A stretch of DNA of 6,308 nucleotides from Desulfobacteraceae bacterium. GTDB lineage: Bacteria > Desulfobacterota > Desulfobacteria > Desulfobacterales > ETH-SRB1. Every line of letters begins with the position of its first letter. The stretch's first letter is position 1. The notes beneath the pieces are model-generated. The model worked only from the letters and a program-made list of their open reading frames with translations. It did no database searches and had not been told where the DNA came from. The translations under genes and the position numbers were made by a program. Below, piece by piece: positions 1-6,308 of the stretch. The stretch is taken from positions 1-6,308 of the forward strand of contig DAOWEW010000211.1 in the NCBI GenBank assembly GCA_030638305.1, written 5' to 3'.

Positions 1-1499
1 TAATTGCTGCTGCGACTCTTTCAACCCGATATATTTCCGACCGTTTTCTTCCTGACAAGGCCATTGATCTTGTAGATGAATGTGCCTCCAAGCTCAGAAT
101 CGAAATAGACAGCATGCCTGCGGAAATTGACGAAATCCAGCGCAAAATCACCCGGGCTGAAATAGAAAGAGAAGCTCTCAAAAAAGAAGTTGACGAGGCT
201 TCAAAAAAGCGCCTTGCAAAATTGAAAGAAGAACTTGATGTCATGGAAAATGAAATTCATGAGATGAAAGATCACTGGCGGAATGAAAAAGACATGATCC
301 AGAGCATCAGGGAGATAAAGGAAGAGCTTGAGCGGATTGGTATTGAAGAGCAGCAGGCGGAAAGAGAAGGAAATCTGGCAAAAGTCGCTGAAATCAGATA
401 CGGCAAGTCAACAGAACTTAAAAATCGTTTTGACGAGGCTAAAAAAAAACTCTCGGATTTTCAGAAAAACAAAAAAATGCTGAAGGAAGAAGTTGGTGCT
501 GAAGATATTGCCAAAATAGTATCCAGGTGGACAGGAATCCCTGTAAGCAAAATGCTTGAAGGTGAAGGTGAAAGGCTTGTGCATATGGAAGACAGCATCG
601 GAGAAAAAGTGATCGGTCAAAATGAAGCAATATTGGCTGTATCAAATGCAGTCCGCCGCGCACGTTCCGGTCTGCAGGATCCCAATCGCCCGATAGGATC
701 ATTTATTTTCATGGGACCAACAGGAGTCGGCAAAACCGAGCTGGCAAAAACTTTGTCTGAATTCATCTTTGACAGCAAGCAGGCGATGGTAAGAATTGAT
801 ATGTCGGAATATATGGAAAAACATTCTGTAGCGAGGCTTATAGGCGCTCCTCCAGGTTACGTGGGATATGAAGAAGGCGGATACCTCACCGAGGCAGTTC
901 GAAGGCGTCCTTATTCAGTAGTATTGTTTGATGAAATAGAAAAAGCTCACCCTGAAGTTTTTAATGTACTCCTTCAAATTCTTGATGACGGACGGATGAC
1001 GGACGGTCACGGAAGAACTGTAAATTTTAAAAACACTATAATTATAATGACTTCAAATGTAGGAAGTAACTGGATACAAAAACTTGGAGCCTCTGACCGT
1101 AATGAAATGGAAAACAGAGTGACGGAAGCTCTGAGAAATAACTTCAAACCTGAATTTTTAAACAGAATAGATGAAATTATTATTTTCCACAACCTTACGT
1201 TTGAGCAGCTTGGTAAAATTGTAAAGATTCAGATTGGAAAACTTCTTAAAAGACTTGAGGAAAAAAACATTAAACTTGAGCTTTCAGATAGCGCAATTAA
1301 ATTGCTGTCTGAAAAGGGATATGACCCTGTTTACGGAGCACGACCCTTAAAACGCGCAATTCAAAAATATATTGAAAATCCTCTTGCTGTAGAAATTCTC
1401 AAGGGGAAATTTGCTGAAAATACAATTATAAAAGCTGATGCAGAGGGTGATAATATCATATTTTCCTTTTCTACGCTTTCCCCTGTTTTGAGTGCCTAA
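1..1499 (+). CDS. clpB: ATP-dependent chaperone ClpB, C-terminal part (5' end outside window)
   Basis: ClpB is a hexameric AAA+ disaggregase that works with the DnaK system to thread aggregated proteins through its pore in the cytoplasm. The frame is already open at base 3 and gives 498 residues, against about 857 in E. coli ClpB, so the N-domain and most of the first AAA+ module are missing only because the window begins here. It opens in the end of the first AAA+ module ([18 protein letters not shown]). The Lys/Glu-rich coiled-coil middle domain follows (about bases 120-510), which separates ClpB from ClpA and ClpC. The second AAA+ module starts at WTGIPV (near 528) and has Walker A GPTGVGKT (714-737), pore loop GYVGY (855-869), Walker B VLFDE (921-935), sensor-1 Asn (1056), the arginine finger in FLNRIDE (Arg at 1164) and sensor-2 GARPLKRA (1335-1358). 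All key residues of this module are intact. The ATG at 114 is an internal methionine, not the start. No terminator is visible after the stop. Confidence 0.97.
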   Translation, partial: IAAATLSTRYISDRFLPDKAIDLVDECASKLRIEIDSMPAEIDEIQRKITRAEIEREALKKEVDEASKKRLAKLKEELDVMENEIHEMKDHWRNEKDMIQSIREIKEELERIGIEEQQAEREGNLAKVAEIRYGKSTELKNRFDEAKKKLSDFQKNKKMLKEEVGAEDIAKIVSRWTGIPVSKMLEGEGERLVHMEDSIGEKVIGQNEAILAVSNAVRRARSGLQDPNRPIGSFIFMGPTGVGKTELAKTLSEFIFDSKQAMVRIDMSEYMEKHSVARLIGAPPGYVGYEEGGYLTEAVRRRPYSVVLFDEIEKAHPEVFNVLLQILDDGRMTDGHGRTVNFKNTIIIMTSNVGSNWIQKLGASDRNEMENRVTEALRNNFKPEFLNRIDEIIIFHNLTFEQLGKIVKIQIGKLLKRLEEKNIKLELSDSAIKLLSEKGYDPVYGARPLKRAIQKYIENPLAVEILKGKFAENTIIKADAEGDNIIFSFSTLSPVLSA

Positions 1500-1514
1500 A
1501 GTTGGGAACGAAAG

Positions 1515-2522
1515 ATGAAAAATTTTAAGGTAATTATTACGATAACTTTTTGCTTGTTTTTTTTCGGCGCATTCTGTTTTATGATGGATCTTTTTATATA
1601 TACCGGAAAACCGGCATCAATAAATGATCATACGGAAAAAATAGTAACAATAAACTCCGGTCAGGCTTTTAAATCCTTTTCAGAAGGACTGCATAAAAAT
1701 GGTGTTATAAAAAATCTGTATAAATTTAATTTCTTTGCCCGCATTAAAGGATACGACAAAAAAGTAAAAGCGGGAGAATACCTTCTTTCTGCTTCCATGA
1801 CACCGTATAAAATACTTCAAATTCTAACTGACGGAAAAGTTTGTCTTCACAAGATAACCATTCCCGAAGGTTATAATATACGTCAGGTCGCCTCAGTTAT
1901 AGCTATGGCCGGATTATGCGCAGAAACAAAATTTACAGATTATGCAACCGACTCTTCATTTGTGCATAATAAAGGAATTGATGCTGAAACATTTGAAGGA
2001 TATCTCTTCCCTGACACATATTTTTTCTCAAAAAACGTATCTCCTGAAAAAATCATATCTGCAATGGTTAAAAGATTCCGTTCTGTTTTTACTCCTTTTT
2101 TTCAAGAACAGACAAAAAAACTGGGTCTTTCAATTCATCAGACCGTTACGCTGGCATCCATAATCGAAAAGGAAACAGGCGATCCTGAAGAACGGTCTAT
2201 TATCTCTTCTGTTTTTCACAACCGCCTGAAGAAAAAAATGCGGCTTGAAAGTGATCCTACGGTTATTTATGGTATCAAAGACTTTGACGGCAATATTAAA
2301 AAAAGACATCTTGAAACATCAACTCCCTATAATACGTACAAAATTAAAGGTCTTCCACCAGGACCAATTGCAAACCCGGGGATAAAGGCAATAGAAGCCG
2401 CCCTCTTCCCGGCTGATACGGATTTTCTTTATTTTGTATCAAAGAAAGACAATACTCATGAGTTCTCAAGCAATATAAAAAAGCACAACAAAGCTGTACG
2501 AAAGTATCAATTAAGAAAATAA
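1515..2522 (+). CDS. mltG: Endolytic murein transglycosylase MltG (YceG family)
   Basis: MltG is an inner-membrane lytic transglycosylase that cuts nascent peptidoglycan strands non-hydrolytically, leaving 1,6-anhydroMurNAc ends, and is thought to limit glycan strand length. The 335-residue protein is close to the E. coli length. A short cytoplasmic Met-Lys start leads into one hydrophobic anchor (about residues 5-30). A LysM-like region with ITIPEGYNIRQVA lies near 114-126, followed by the YceG catalytic domain. The signature ASIIEKET places the catalytic Glu at residue 218, the same number as in E. coli. Downstream NRL, SDPTVIYG, YNTY and GLPPGPIANPG (about 279-289) complete the family pattern. 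The start is preceded by GGGA (1504-1507), 7 nt from the ATG. The gene lies 15 nt after clpB, so co-transcription is possible, though no promoter or terminator is evident. The run of eight T at 1557-1564 encodes part of the membrane anchor and looks like ordinary coding sequence. Confidence 0.96.
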   Translation: MKNFKVIITITFCLFFFGAFCFMMDLFIYTGKPASINDHTEKIVTINSGQAFKSFSEGLHKNGVIKNLYKFNFFARIKGYDKKVKAGEYLLSASMTPYKILQILTDGKVCLHKITIPEGYNIRQVASVIAMAGLCAETKFTDYATDSSFVHNKGIDAETFEGYLFPDTYFFSKNVSPEKIISAMVKRFRSVFTPFFQEQTKKLGLSIHQTVTLASIIEKETGDPEERSIISSVFHNRLKKKMRLESDPTVIYGIKDFDGNIKKRHLETSTPYNTYKIKGLPPGPIANPGIKAIEAALFPADTDFLYFVSKKDNTHEFSSNIKKHNKAVRKYQLRK

Positions 2523-2540
2523 GGGACGAAAAAACTTTTC

Positions 2541-2584
2541 TGACAGGATTTTTTTATATCCTGATCATCCTGTATATCCTGTCA
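2541..2584. repeat. Intergenic repeat: three tandem ATCCTGNNN 9-mers plus an inverted copy
   Basis: Three perfectly in-register 9-mers follow one another: ATCCTGATC (2558-2566), ATCCTGTAT (2567-2575) and ATCCTGTCA (2576-2584). The exact reverse complement of the third, TGACAGGAT, sits at 2541-2549, so the unit can fold into a 9-bp stem around a 26-nt loop. It fills most of the mltG-nagZ gap and ends 5 nt before the nagZ Shine-Dalgarno. From memory, ATCCTGT-type intergenic repeats are widespread in environmental proteobacterial and Desulfobacterota genomes, but I cannot check copy number here. It is not a convincing terminator for rightward transcription, because the stem is followed by A residues and not T. 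A role in mRNA processing or DNA structure is possible but unproven. Confidence 0.7.
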
Positions 2585-2588
2585 AAAA

Positions 2589-2595
2589 AAGGAAA
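2589..2595 (+). promoter_or_regulatory. Ribosome binding site of nagZ
   Basis: AAGGAAA with its GGA core ends 6 nt before the ATG at 2600. It directly follows the intergenic repeat, lies outside it, and supports this start codon for nagZ. Confidence 0.7.
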
Positions 2596-2599
2596 TCCA

Positions 2600-3709
2600 A
2601 TGGATATTTCAGCACTTTCAAACGAACAACTAACCGGCCAGCGCCTGATGGCAGGATTTAACGGAACCGGGCTCAATAATGACCTGATGTTTCTTATTGA
2701 TACCCTGAAGATTGGAGGAATCATTCTGTTTTCAAGGAATCTGGCCAACCCTGATCAGATAAAAGAGCTGTGCATGTCGGTTCGGGAATATGCTTTGAAA
2801 TGCGGACAGCCGCCGCTGTTTATCTCAATTGATCAGGAAGGAGGACAGGTAGCAAGGCTGAAAAAGCCTTTTACACAGTTTCCGGGCAATCCGGATATAA
2901 AAAATGAAGAAGATGCCAGACATTTTGCAGAAATAACCGCTTCTGAATTGAAAAATGTCGGGATAAACATGAACATGGCGCCTGTTCTGGATGTGGTATT
3001 TGACGCCACTAAAAGTATTATGAAAAAAAGATCATTCGGATATGATCCGGAACTGGTATCAAAGCTTGGGATAAAAGTAATAGAACACCTTCAACAAAAC
3101 AGGATCATGGCTGTTGCAAAGCACTTTCCCGGAATTGGCCGAACAGTTCTGGATTCACACATTGAAATGCCCGCACTTGATGTTGATCTGAAGACTTTAG
3201 AATCAAGCGATCTCCTGCCGTTTGCTGAAGCCATAAAACATGGTGTGTCCGGCATTATGCTGTCTCACATACTTTACAATAAAATCGACAATAAATGGCC
3301 TGCAAGTCTTTCAATTAGAATTGCAAAAGATCTTCTTCGTGGTAGTATGGGCTTTAATGGAATAGTTATGACAGATGATCTGGATATGGAAGCAATTAAA
3401 AGCAATCATGATATCAAAACTGTCATAAAACAGATACTTTTGGCAGATATTGATATTGTCCTAATCTGTCACAAAGGGCCGAATATAGAAATCGCATATG
3501 AAAAGATTTTAAAGGAATTTAACGATTCTAAAAATATAAAGGATAGAGGAAAAGAATCTGTTCGGAGGATACTGAAAATAAAACAACGCAATATAGGAAA
3601 CTTTTATTCCTATACTATTAAGGAACGTGGACGAATTAACTTCCGCAACTATGCATCACAGCTTCAGGCCACCTTTGACCAATCTCAAATCACAAAAGTA
3701 TTAAAATAG
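2600..3709 (+). CDS. nagZ: Beta-N-acetylhexosaminidase NagZ (glycoside hydrolase family 3), C-terminal tail donated by an inserted element
   Basis: NagZ hydrolyses the beta-1,4 bond between GlcNAc and 1,6-anhydroMurNAc(-peptide) in the cytoplasm during cell-wall recycling. The 369-residue protein has no signal peptide, as expected for the Gram-negative type. A single GH3 TIM-barrel domain carries IDQEGG (77-82), KHFPGIG (174-180) with the Asp-Ser-His dyad DSH (185-187) that acts as acid/base in this family, and VMTDDLDM (256-263), where the first Asp (259) is the expected nucleophile. All catalytic residues are present. From residue 342 onward the sequence is translated from the palindromic element at 3621-3802, which also supplies the TAG stop. 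This 28-residue tail (from ERGRINF to the end) does not look like any NagZ C-terminus I know. The barrel is complete before it, so activity is probably retained. The gene sits between mltG and ampG, consistent with muropeptide metabolism. Confidence 0.94.
   Translation: MDISALSNEQLTGQRLMAGFNGTGLNNDLMFLIDTLKIGGIILFSRNLANPDQIKELCMSVREYALKCGQPPLFISIDQEGGQVARLKKPFTQFPGNPDIKNEEDARHFAEITASELKNVGINMNMAPVLDVVFDATKSIMKKRSFGYDPELVSKLGIKVIEHLQQNRIMAVAKHFPGIGRTVLDSHIEMPALDVDLKTLESSDLLPFAEAIKHGVSGIMLSHILYNKIDNKWPASLSIRIAKDLLRGSMGFNGIVMTDDLDMEAIKSNHDIKTVIKQILLADIDIVLICHKGPNIEIAYEKILKEFNDSKNIKDRGKESVRRILKIKQRNIGNFYSYTIKERGRINFRNYASQLQATFDQSQITKVLK
3592..3614 (+). repeat. Small inverted repeat near the native 3' end of nagZ
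   Basis: TATAGGAA (3592-3599) and TTCCTATA (3607-3614) are perfect 8-bp complements around a 7-nt loop. The hairpin lies inside nagZ codons, 6 nt before the large foldback element. It could be a chance AT-rich palindrome or a local mRNA structure. No T-tract follows, so it is not a standard terminator. Confidence 0.35.
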
Positions 3710-3802
3710 CTCGCTATTCCTTCAACTTTTGCGATCTGAGATTGGTCAAATCTGACCCAAATCTATGCGCCTACTTGCGGAACTTAATTCGTCCACGTTC
3801 CT
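3621..3802. mobile_element. 182-bp foldback (MITE-like) palindromic element at the nagZ/ampG junction
   Basis: The two halves are imperfect inverted repeats. The outer arms 3621-3654 and 3769-3802 match at 31 of 34 positions, with termini AGGAACGTGGACGAATTAA. The inner arms 3674-3699 and 3725-3750 match at 24 of 26. The centre is a small hairpin, AATAG (3705-3709) and CTATT (3714-3718). The 19-nt and 18-nt segments between inner and outer arms (3655-3673, 3751-3768) do not pair, giving an internal bulge. It encodes no transposase, so if mobile it must be moved in trans. The 5-mer CTATT occurs just outside each end (3615-3619 and 3806-3810) and may be a target duplication, though the fit to the arm ends is not symmetrical. 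The element overlaps the end of nagZ and the first ATG of the ampG frame. A long RNA hairpin would form in the nagZ-ampG transcript. A structured regulatory RNA is the main alternative reading. Confidence 0.75.
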
Positions 3803-3811
3803 AAGCTATTC

Positions 3812-3817
3812 AGAGGA
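3812..3817 (+). promoter_or_regulatory. Probable ribosome binding site of ampG, favouring the GTG start at 3822
   Basis: AGAGGA lies 4 nt before the in-frame GTG at 3822 and outside the foldback element. The upstream in-frame ATG at 3765 has no purine-rich stretch in front of it. The spacing is short, so this is only moderate support. An out-of-frame ATG at 3818 overlaps this site but leads to a stop after 11 codons. Confidence 0.45.
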
Positions 3818-3821
3818 ATGG

Positions 3822-5069
3822 GTGCAACCGGAAAGTCGGAAATCAATTCTTAAAGTAATATGCAGCAGCCGCATGATAACGGCGCTTTTAATGGGCTTTA
3901 GCTGCGGTCTGCCGCTTCTTCTTACAATAACCGTATTGCAGGCATGGATGAGGGAAGAAGGAGTTGATCTGACCGTGATCGGGCTTATGGCATTAGTCGG
4001 CCTTCCCTATACCCTGAAGTTTCTGTGGGCTCCTTTTCTGGACCGTTATACTCTTCCTTTCCTTGGACGCAGACGAGGCTGGCTTCTGATAGCCCAGATA
4101 TTTCTATTTCTTTCAATTACAGGTCTGGGCTTAACTGATCCTGATTATGGAGGGCATCCCTGGATGGTGGTATTTGCTGCATTACTTGTGACCTTTTTTA
4201 GTGCATCACAGGATATTGTTGTGGATGCCTACAGAAGAGAAGATCTTCCTGATGAGGAACTGGGACTTGGTTCTTCGCTTTATATAAACGGATACAGAGT
4301 CGGAATGTTGCTCGCTTCCGGCGGAGGTCTTATCCTGGCTGATCATATCTCTTTTTCAATGGTTTATCTGATAATGGCTGTTTGTATGCTTCCCGGCGTT
4401 TTGACGACATTTTTTGCTTCAGAACCCGAGATTGCCGCCGGAACTCCTGAAACGTTAAAGGAAGCGGTTCTATATCCACTGATAGATTACTTCAGTCGAA
4501 AAAGTGCGTTGTGGATACTGGCCTTTATCCTTTTTTACAAGATAGGCGATACCATGGCAAGCACCATGAGTATACCATTTTATCTTGATACAGGTTTTTC
4601 AAAAACAGAAATAGGTGCGGTCGTCAAACTGTTCGGTTTTTGGGCAACCATAACAGGCAGTTTGATCGGAGGCATATTAATGCTTCGACAGGGAATTTAC
4701 CGCAGCCTCTGGGTTTTTGGTTTTCTTCAGGCAATATCAACTGCCGGTTTTGTATTGCTGGCACGGACAGGTCATAACATTTCTGCCTTGTCAGCGGTTA
4801 TTGCCTTTGAGAACCTGAGCAGCGGAATGGGAACGGCTGCTTATGTTGCATTCATGGCCAGCATAACAAATAAAAAATTTACAGCTACACAATATGCTCT
4901 TCTCAGCAGTCTAATGGGAGTTCCAAGGGTACTGGTATCAGCGCCTACCGGTTTTTTTGCCAAAAGTTTGGGCTGGGAAAATTTTTTTATTTTTTGTACC
5001 CTTATTGCTATTCCGGGAATGTTGCTTTTGTTAAAATTTGCATCATGGGATTCAGATGAACAAAGATAA
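3822..5069 (+). CDS. ampG: AmpG-type muropeptide permease (major facilitator superfamily)
   Basis: AmpG imports GlcNAc-anhydroMurNAc and its peptide forms from the periplasm, supplying the substrate of NagZ. The 415-residue reading from GTG 3822 is an integral membrane protein with about 12 hydrophobic segments. It carries AmpG-family motifs: GLPLLLT (29-35), LQAWM (39-43), the conserved LKFLWAPFLDRY (65-76), GRRRGW (82-87), SASQDIVVDAYRRE (127-140), YKIGD (239-243) and TATQYALLSS (354-363). At this length it resembles the shorter 12-segment homologues more than the 491-residue E. coli protein. An in-frame ATG at 3765 would add 19 residues, but it lies inside the palindromic element, lacks a Shine-Dalgarno, and encodes a leader unlike AmpG N-termini. 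A TGA at 3753 closes the frame upstream. The next gene overlaps its 3' end by 14 nt. The specific substrate is inferred from family and from the adjacent nagZ and mltG. Confidence 0.9.
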   Translation: MQPESRKSILKVICSSRMITALLMGFSCGLPLLLTITVLQAWMREEGVDLTVIGLMALVGLPYTLKFLWAPFLDRYTLPFLGRRRGWLLIAQIFLFLSITGLGLTDPDYGGHPWMVVFAALLVTFFSASQDIVVDAYRREDLPDEELGLGSSLYINGYRVGMLLASGGGLILADHISFSMVYLIMAVCMLPGVLTTFFASEPEIAAGTPETLKEAVLYPLIDYFSRKSALWILAFILFYKIGDTMASTMSIPFYLDTGFSKTEIGAVVKLFGFWATITGSLIGGILMLRQGIYRSLWVFGFLQAISTAGFVLLARTGHNISALSAVIAFENLSSGMGTAAYVAFMASITNKKFTATQYALLSSLMGVPRVLVSAPTGFFAKSLGWENFFIFCTLIAIPGMLLLLKFASWDSDEQR

Positions 5070-6308
5070 AGAACTTAAACAAACAGTTGAACTATACAAA
5101 AATCTGAACAAACAGAGAAAAACAATTCTTTCTTTACCTGCCGAGAAGGCTTTGGATCGTATTTTCGATGCACCGCATCCGGCAGCCATTGTTCATTCAT
5201 TTCCGGAAGAAGATTTTTATTTTTTTATAAACGACATAGGGGTAGAAGATTCTCTTCAGCTTTTGTCTCTTGCCTCTGACAAACAAAAAGAATACATTTT
5301 TGATATAGAAGCATGGGAAAAAGATAGAATCAGCATAAACAATATGACAAAATGGCTTGCCCTGTTTTTAACGGCTGATCCGCAGCGTTTCGTAAAGTGG
5401 TTTTTAAATAAAAAAACTGAATTTATTGAATTTTATCTTTTCAAGAACATTGAGGTAAAAATAAGGGAACACGACCAGGATCCGTCAATTTTTGATGACG
5501 ACTTTTTTACACTTGATGATGTTTTTTATATAAAGTTCATTGAGTTACCTGTAGATAGTGAATCAGAGAATAATTTCATAATAAACCGTAATGAATTTTT
5601 GTCGAAATTTTTAGATGAACTTTCAGCTTATGATCACAACATTTTTCAGCATGTGTTGCTGGAGGCTTTTACCGTTATACCGGCGGAATATGAAGAAGAG
5701 GCGTTTAGATTGCGAAATGTCAGGCTTGCGGAAAAAGGTTTCCTGCCATTTGATGAAGCAATAGGGATATATCAGCCTTTAAAACCAGAGGCTTTAAACG
5801 GACAAAGAACAAAATTTATTGCGAACAACTCTGAGGAAAAGCTGTATATTCCCGTTTCTTATTATTCAACAGAAATGCTCAAGGAAAACAACCTTTTTAC
5901 AGACTCTTTAAAAAAGATAGAGAAAGAAGATGTTTTGCAGCAGATTCAGGTCGAATTGGCAGGTCTGGCCAATCAGATAATAGTTGCTGACCAAAAGGTG
6001 ATCAAGAATAAAGAAGAGTTAAACGATATAGTTAAAAAAACCTGTGGATATATAAGTATCGGGCTGAAATTATTGACAGAAAAAGGCGCTGAACTCGACG
6101 AAAATAGTGCTGTTGCATTGATACGGAAGTTTCCGCTTTCCAAAATTTTCAGGGTGGGATACGGGCTTGTTTTGGAGCTTAAATGGCGGGCTGAAAAATG
6201 GCGCAACCGTAGCTGGTTTAAAAAAAATGCACTACCTCTAAGTTTCTGGGGAGAGGAGTGGGTAGGTGTTTTGGGCGGGTTATTGATAAAAAAACCGCTT
6301 TATTATGA
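5056..6308 (+). CDS. DUF6178-like protein of unknown function (3' end outside window)
   Basis: The frame stays open from ATG 5056 to the right edge, giving 417 complete codons. The ATG is preceded by GGGA (5047-5050) at 5 nt and overlaps the ampG stop by 14 nt, so translation is probably coupled. I see no signal peptide or membrane segment; a cytoplasmic, mostly helical protein is likely. A basic N-terminus is followed by LPAEKALDRIFDAP (27-40) and a helical region with SFPEEDFYF and GVEDSLQLLSLAS, then a very acidic patch with runs of Asp (about 139-155). Further on are GFLPFDEAIGIYQPL (228-242) and, near the cut end, WGEEWVGVLGGLL. These features resemble, from memory, the DUF6178 family described mainly from Desulfobacterota. 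The first helical part loosely recalls the N-terminal domain of MgtE/FliG-like proteins, which is only an impression. No enzymatic motif is recognisable and no function is proposed. Confidence 0.72.
   Translation, partial: MNKDKELKQTVELYKNLNKQRKTILSLPAEKALDRIFDAPHPAAIVHSFPEEDFYFFINDIGVEDSLQLLSLASDKQKEYIFDIEAWEKDRISINNMTKWLALFLTADPQRFVKWFLNKKTEFIEFYLFKNIEVKIREHDQDPSIFDDDFFTLDDVFYIKFIELPVDSESENNFIINRNEFLSKFLDELSAYDHNIFQHVLLEAFTVIPAEYEEEAFRLRNVRLAEKGFLPFDEAIGIYQPLKPEALNGQRTKFIANNSEEKLYIPVSYYSTEMLKENNLFTDSLKKIEKEDVLQQIQVELAGLANQIIVADQKVIKNKEELNDIVKKTCGYISIGLKLLTEKGAELDENSAVALIRKFPLSKIFRVGYGLVLELKWRAEKWRNRSWFKKNALPLSFWGEEWVGVLGGLLIKKPLYY

Noticed and set aside
408..1192. Minus-strand open frames of 61 to 87 codons across clpB
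   Set aside because: They are antisense to well-conserved ClpB coding sequence, have low-complexity Phe-rich products, no ribosome binding sites and no recognisable domains.
1557..1564. Eight-T tract in mltG, considered as a phase-variable slippage site
   Set aside because: It encodes Phe in the membrane anchor, similar T runs occur throughout this AT-rich DNA, and the frame is intact; nothing marks it as contingency DNA.
1942..2163. 73-codon plus-strand frame inside mltG
   Set aside because: It is an out-of-frame shadow of the MltG catalytic domain, with no family resemblance.
2541..2584. CRISPR array
   Set aside because: The units are only 9 nt with no unique spacers, and no cas genes are in the window.
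2554..2748. 64-codon minus-strand frame over the start of nagZ
   Set aside because: It is antisense to the conserved NagZ N-terminus and the repeat, and its Arg-rich product looks non-coding.
3621..3802. Palindrome read as a rho-independent terminator
   Set aside because: No T-tract follows the large stem, the central small hairpin is followed by CCTTCAAC, and ampG lies directly downstream on the same strand.
3818..3853. 11-codon upstream frame starting at ATG 3818, considered as a leader peptide for ampG
   Set aside because: It overlaps the ampG start out of frame and has no regulatory hallmark such as a run of one amino acid codon; most likely chance.
5973..6206. 77-codon minus-strand frame near the right edge
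   Set aside because: It is antisense to the continuous DUF6178-like frame, which has a good start, ribosome binding site and neighbour overlap.

Overview
The window is a stretch of five genes, all on the + strand and densely packed, from a bacterium with moderately AT-rich DNA. In order they are the C-terminal part of the disaggregase ClpB (cut by the left edge), the endolytic murein transglycosylase MltG, the cytoplasmic beta-N-acetylglucosaminidase NagZ (GH3), a muropeptide permease of the AmpG type, and the first 417 codons of a DUF6178-like protein (cut by the right edge). Muropeptide recycling through AmpG and NagZ indicates a Gram-negative cell envelope. The DUF6178-like protein and the style of the intergenic repeats suggest Desulfobacterota (a sulfate-reducer-like lineage). 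That placement rests on recalled family distribution and is not proven by the sequence.

Layout: clpB (1-1499) is followed after 15 nt by mltG (1515-2522). A 77-nt gap then holds a repeat made of three in-register 9-mers plus an inverted copy (2541-2584), and nagZ (2600-3709) follows with a clear Shine-Dalgarno. Between nagZ and ampG lies a 182-bp imperfect palindrome (3621-3802), best read as a non-autonomous foldback (MITE-like) element. It supplies the last 28 codons and the stop of nagZ, and it contains the first ATG of the ampG reading frame. The ampG frame closes at 5069 and overlaps the DUF6178-like gene, which starts at 5056, by 14 nt.

Functionally, mltG, nagZ and ampG form a peptidoglycan metabolism set. 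MltG cleaves nascent glycan strands at the inner membrane, AmpG imports GlcNAc-anhydroMurNAc (peptides) released by lytic transglycosylases, and NagZ removes the GlcNAc in the cytoplasm. ClpB is a protein-quality-control gene and the role of the DUF6178-like protein is unknown; neither has an evident link to the recycling genes.

The most interesting feature is the foldback element at the nagZ/ampG junction. Removing it on paper leaves nagZ open for a short additional tail that ends inside the start of ampG, so the two genes may once have overlapped. I see no new enzymatic or defence system in this window; the genes belong to known families. There is no stretch above 300 bases without a gene.
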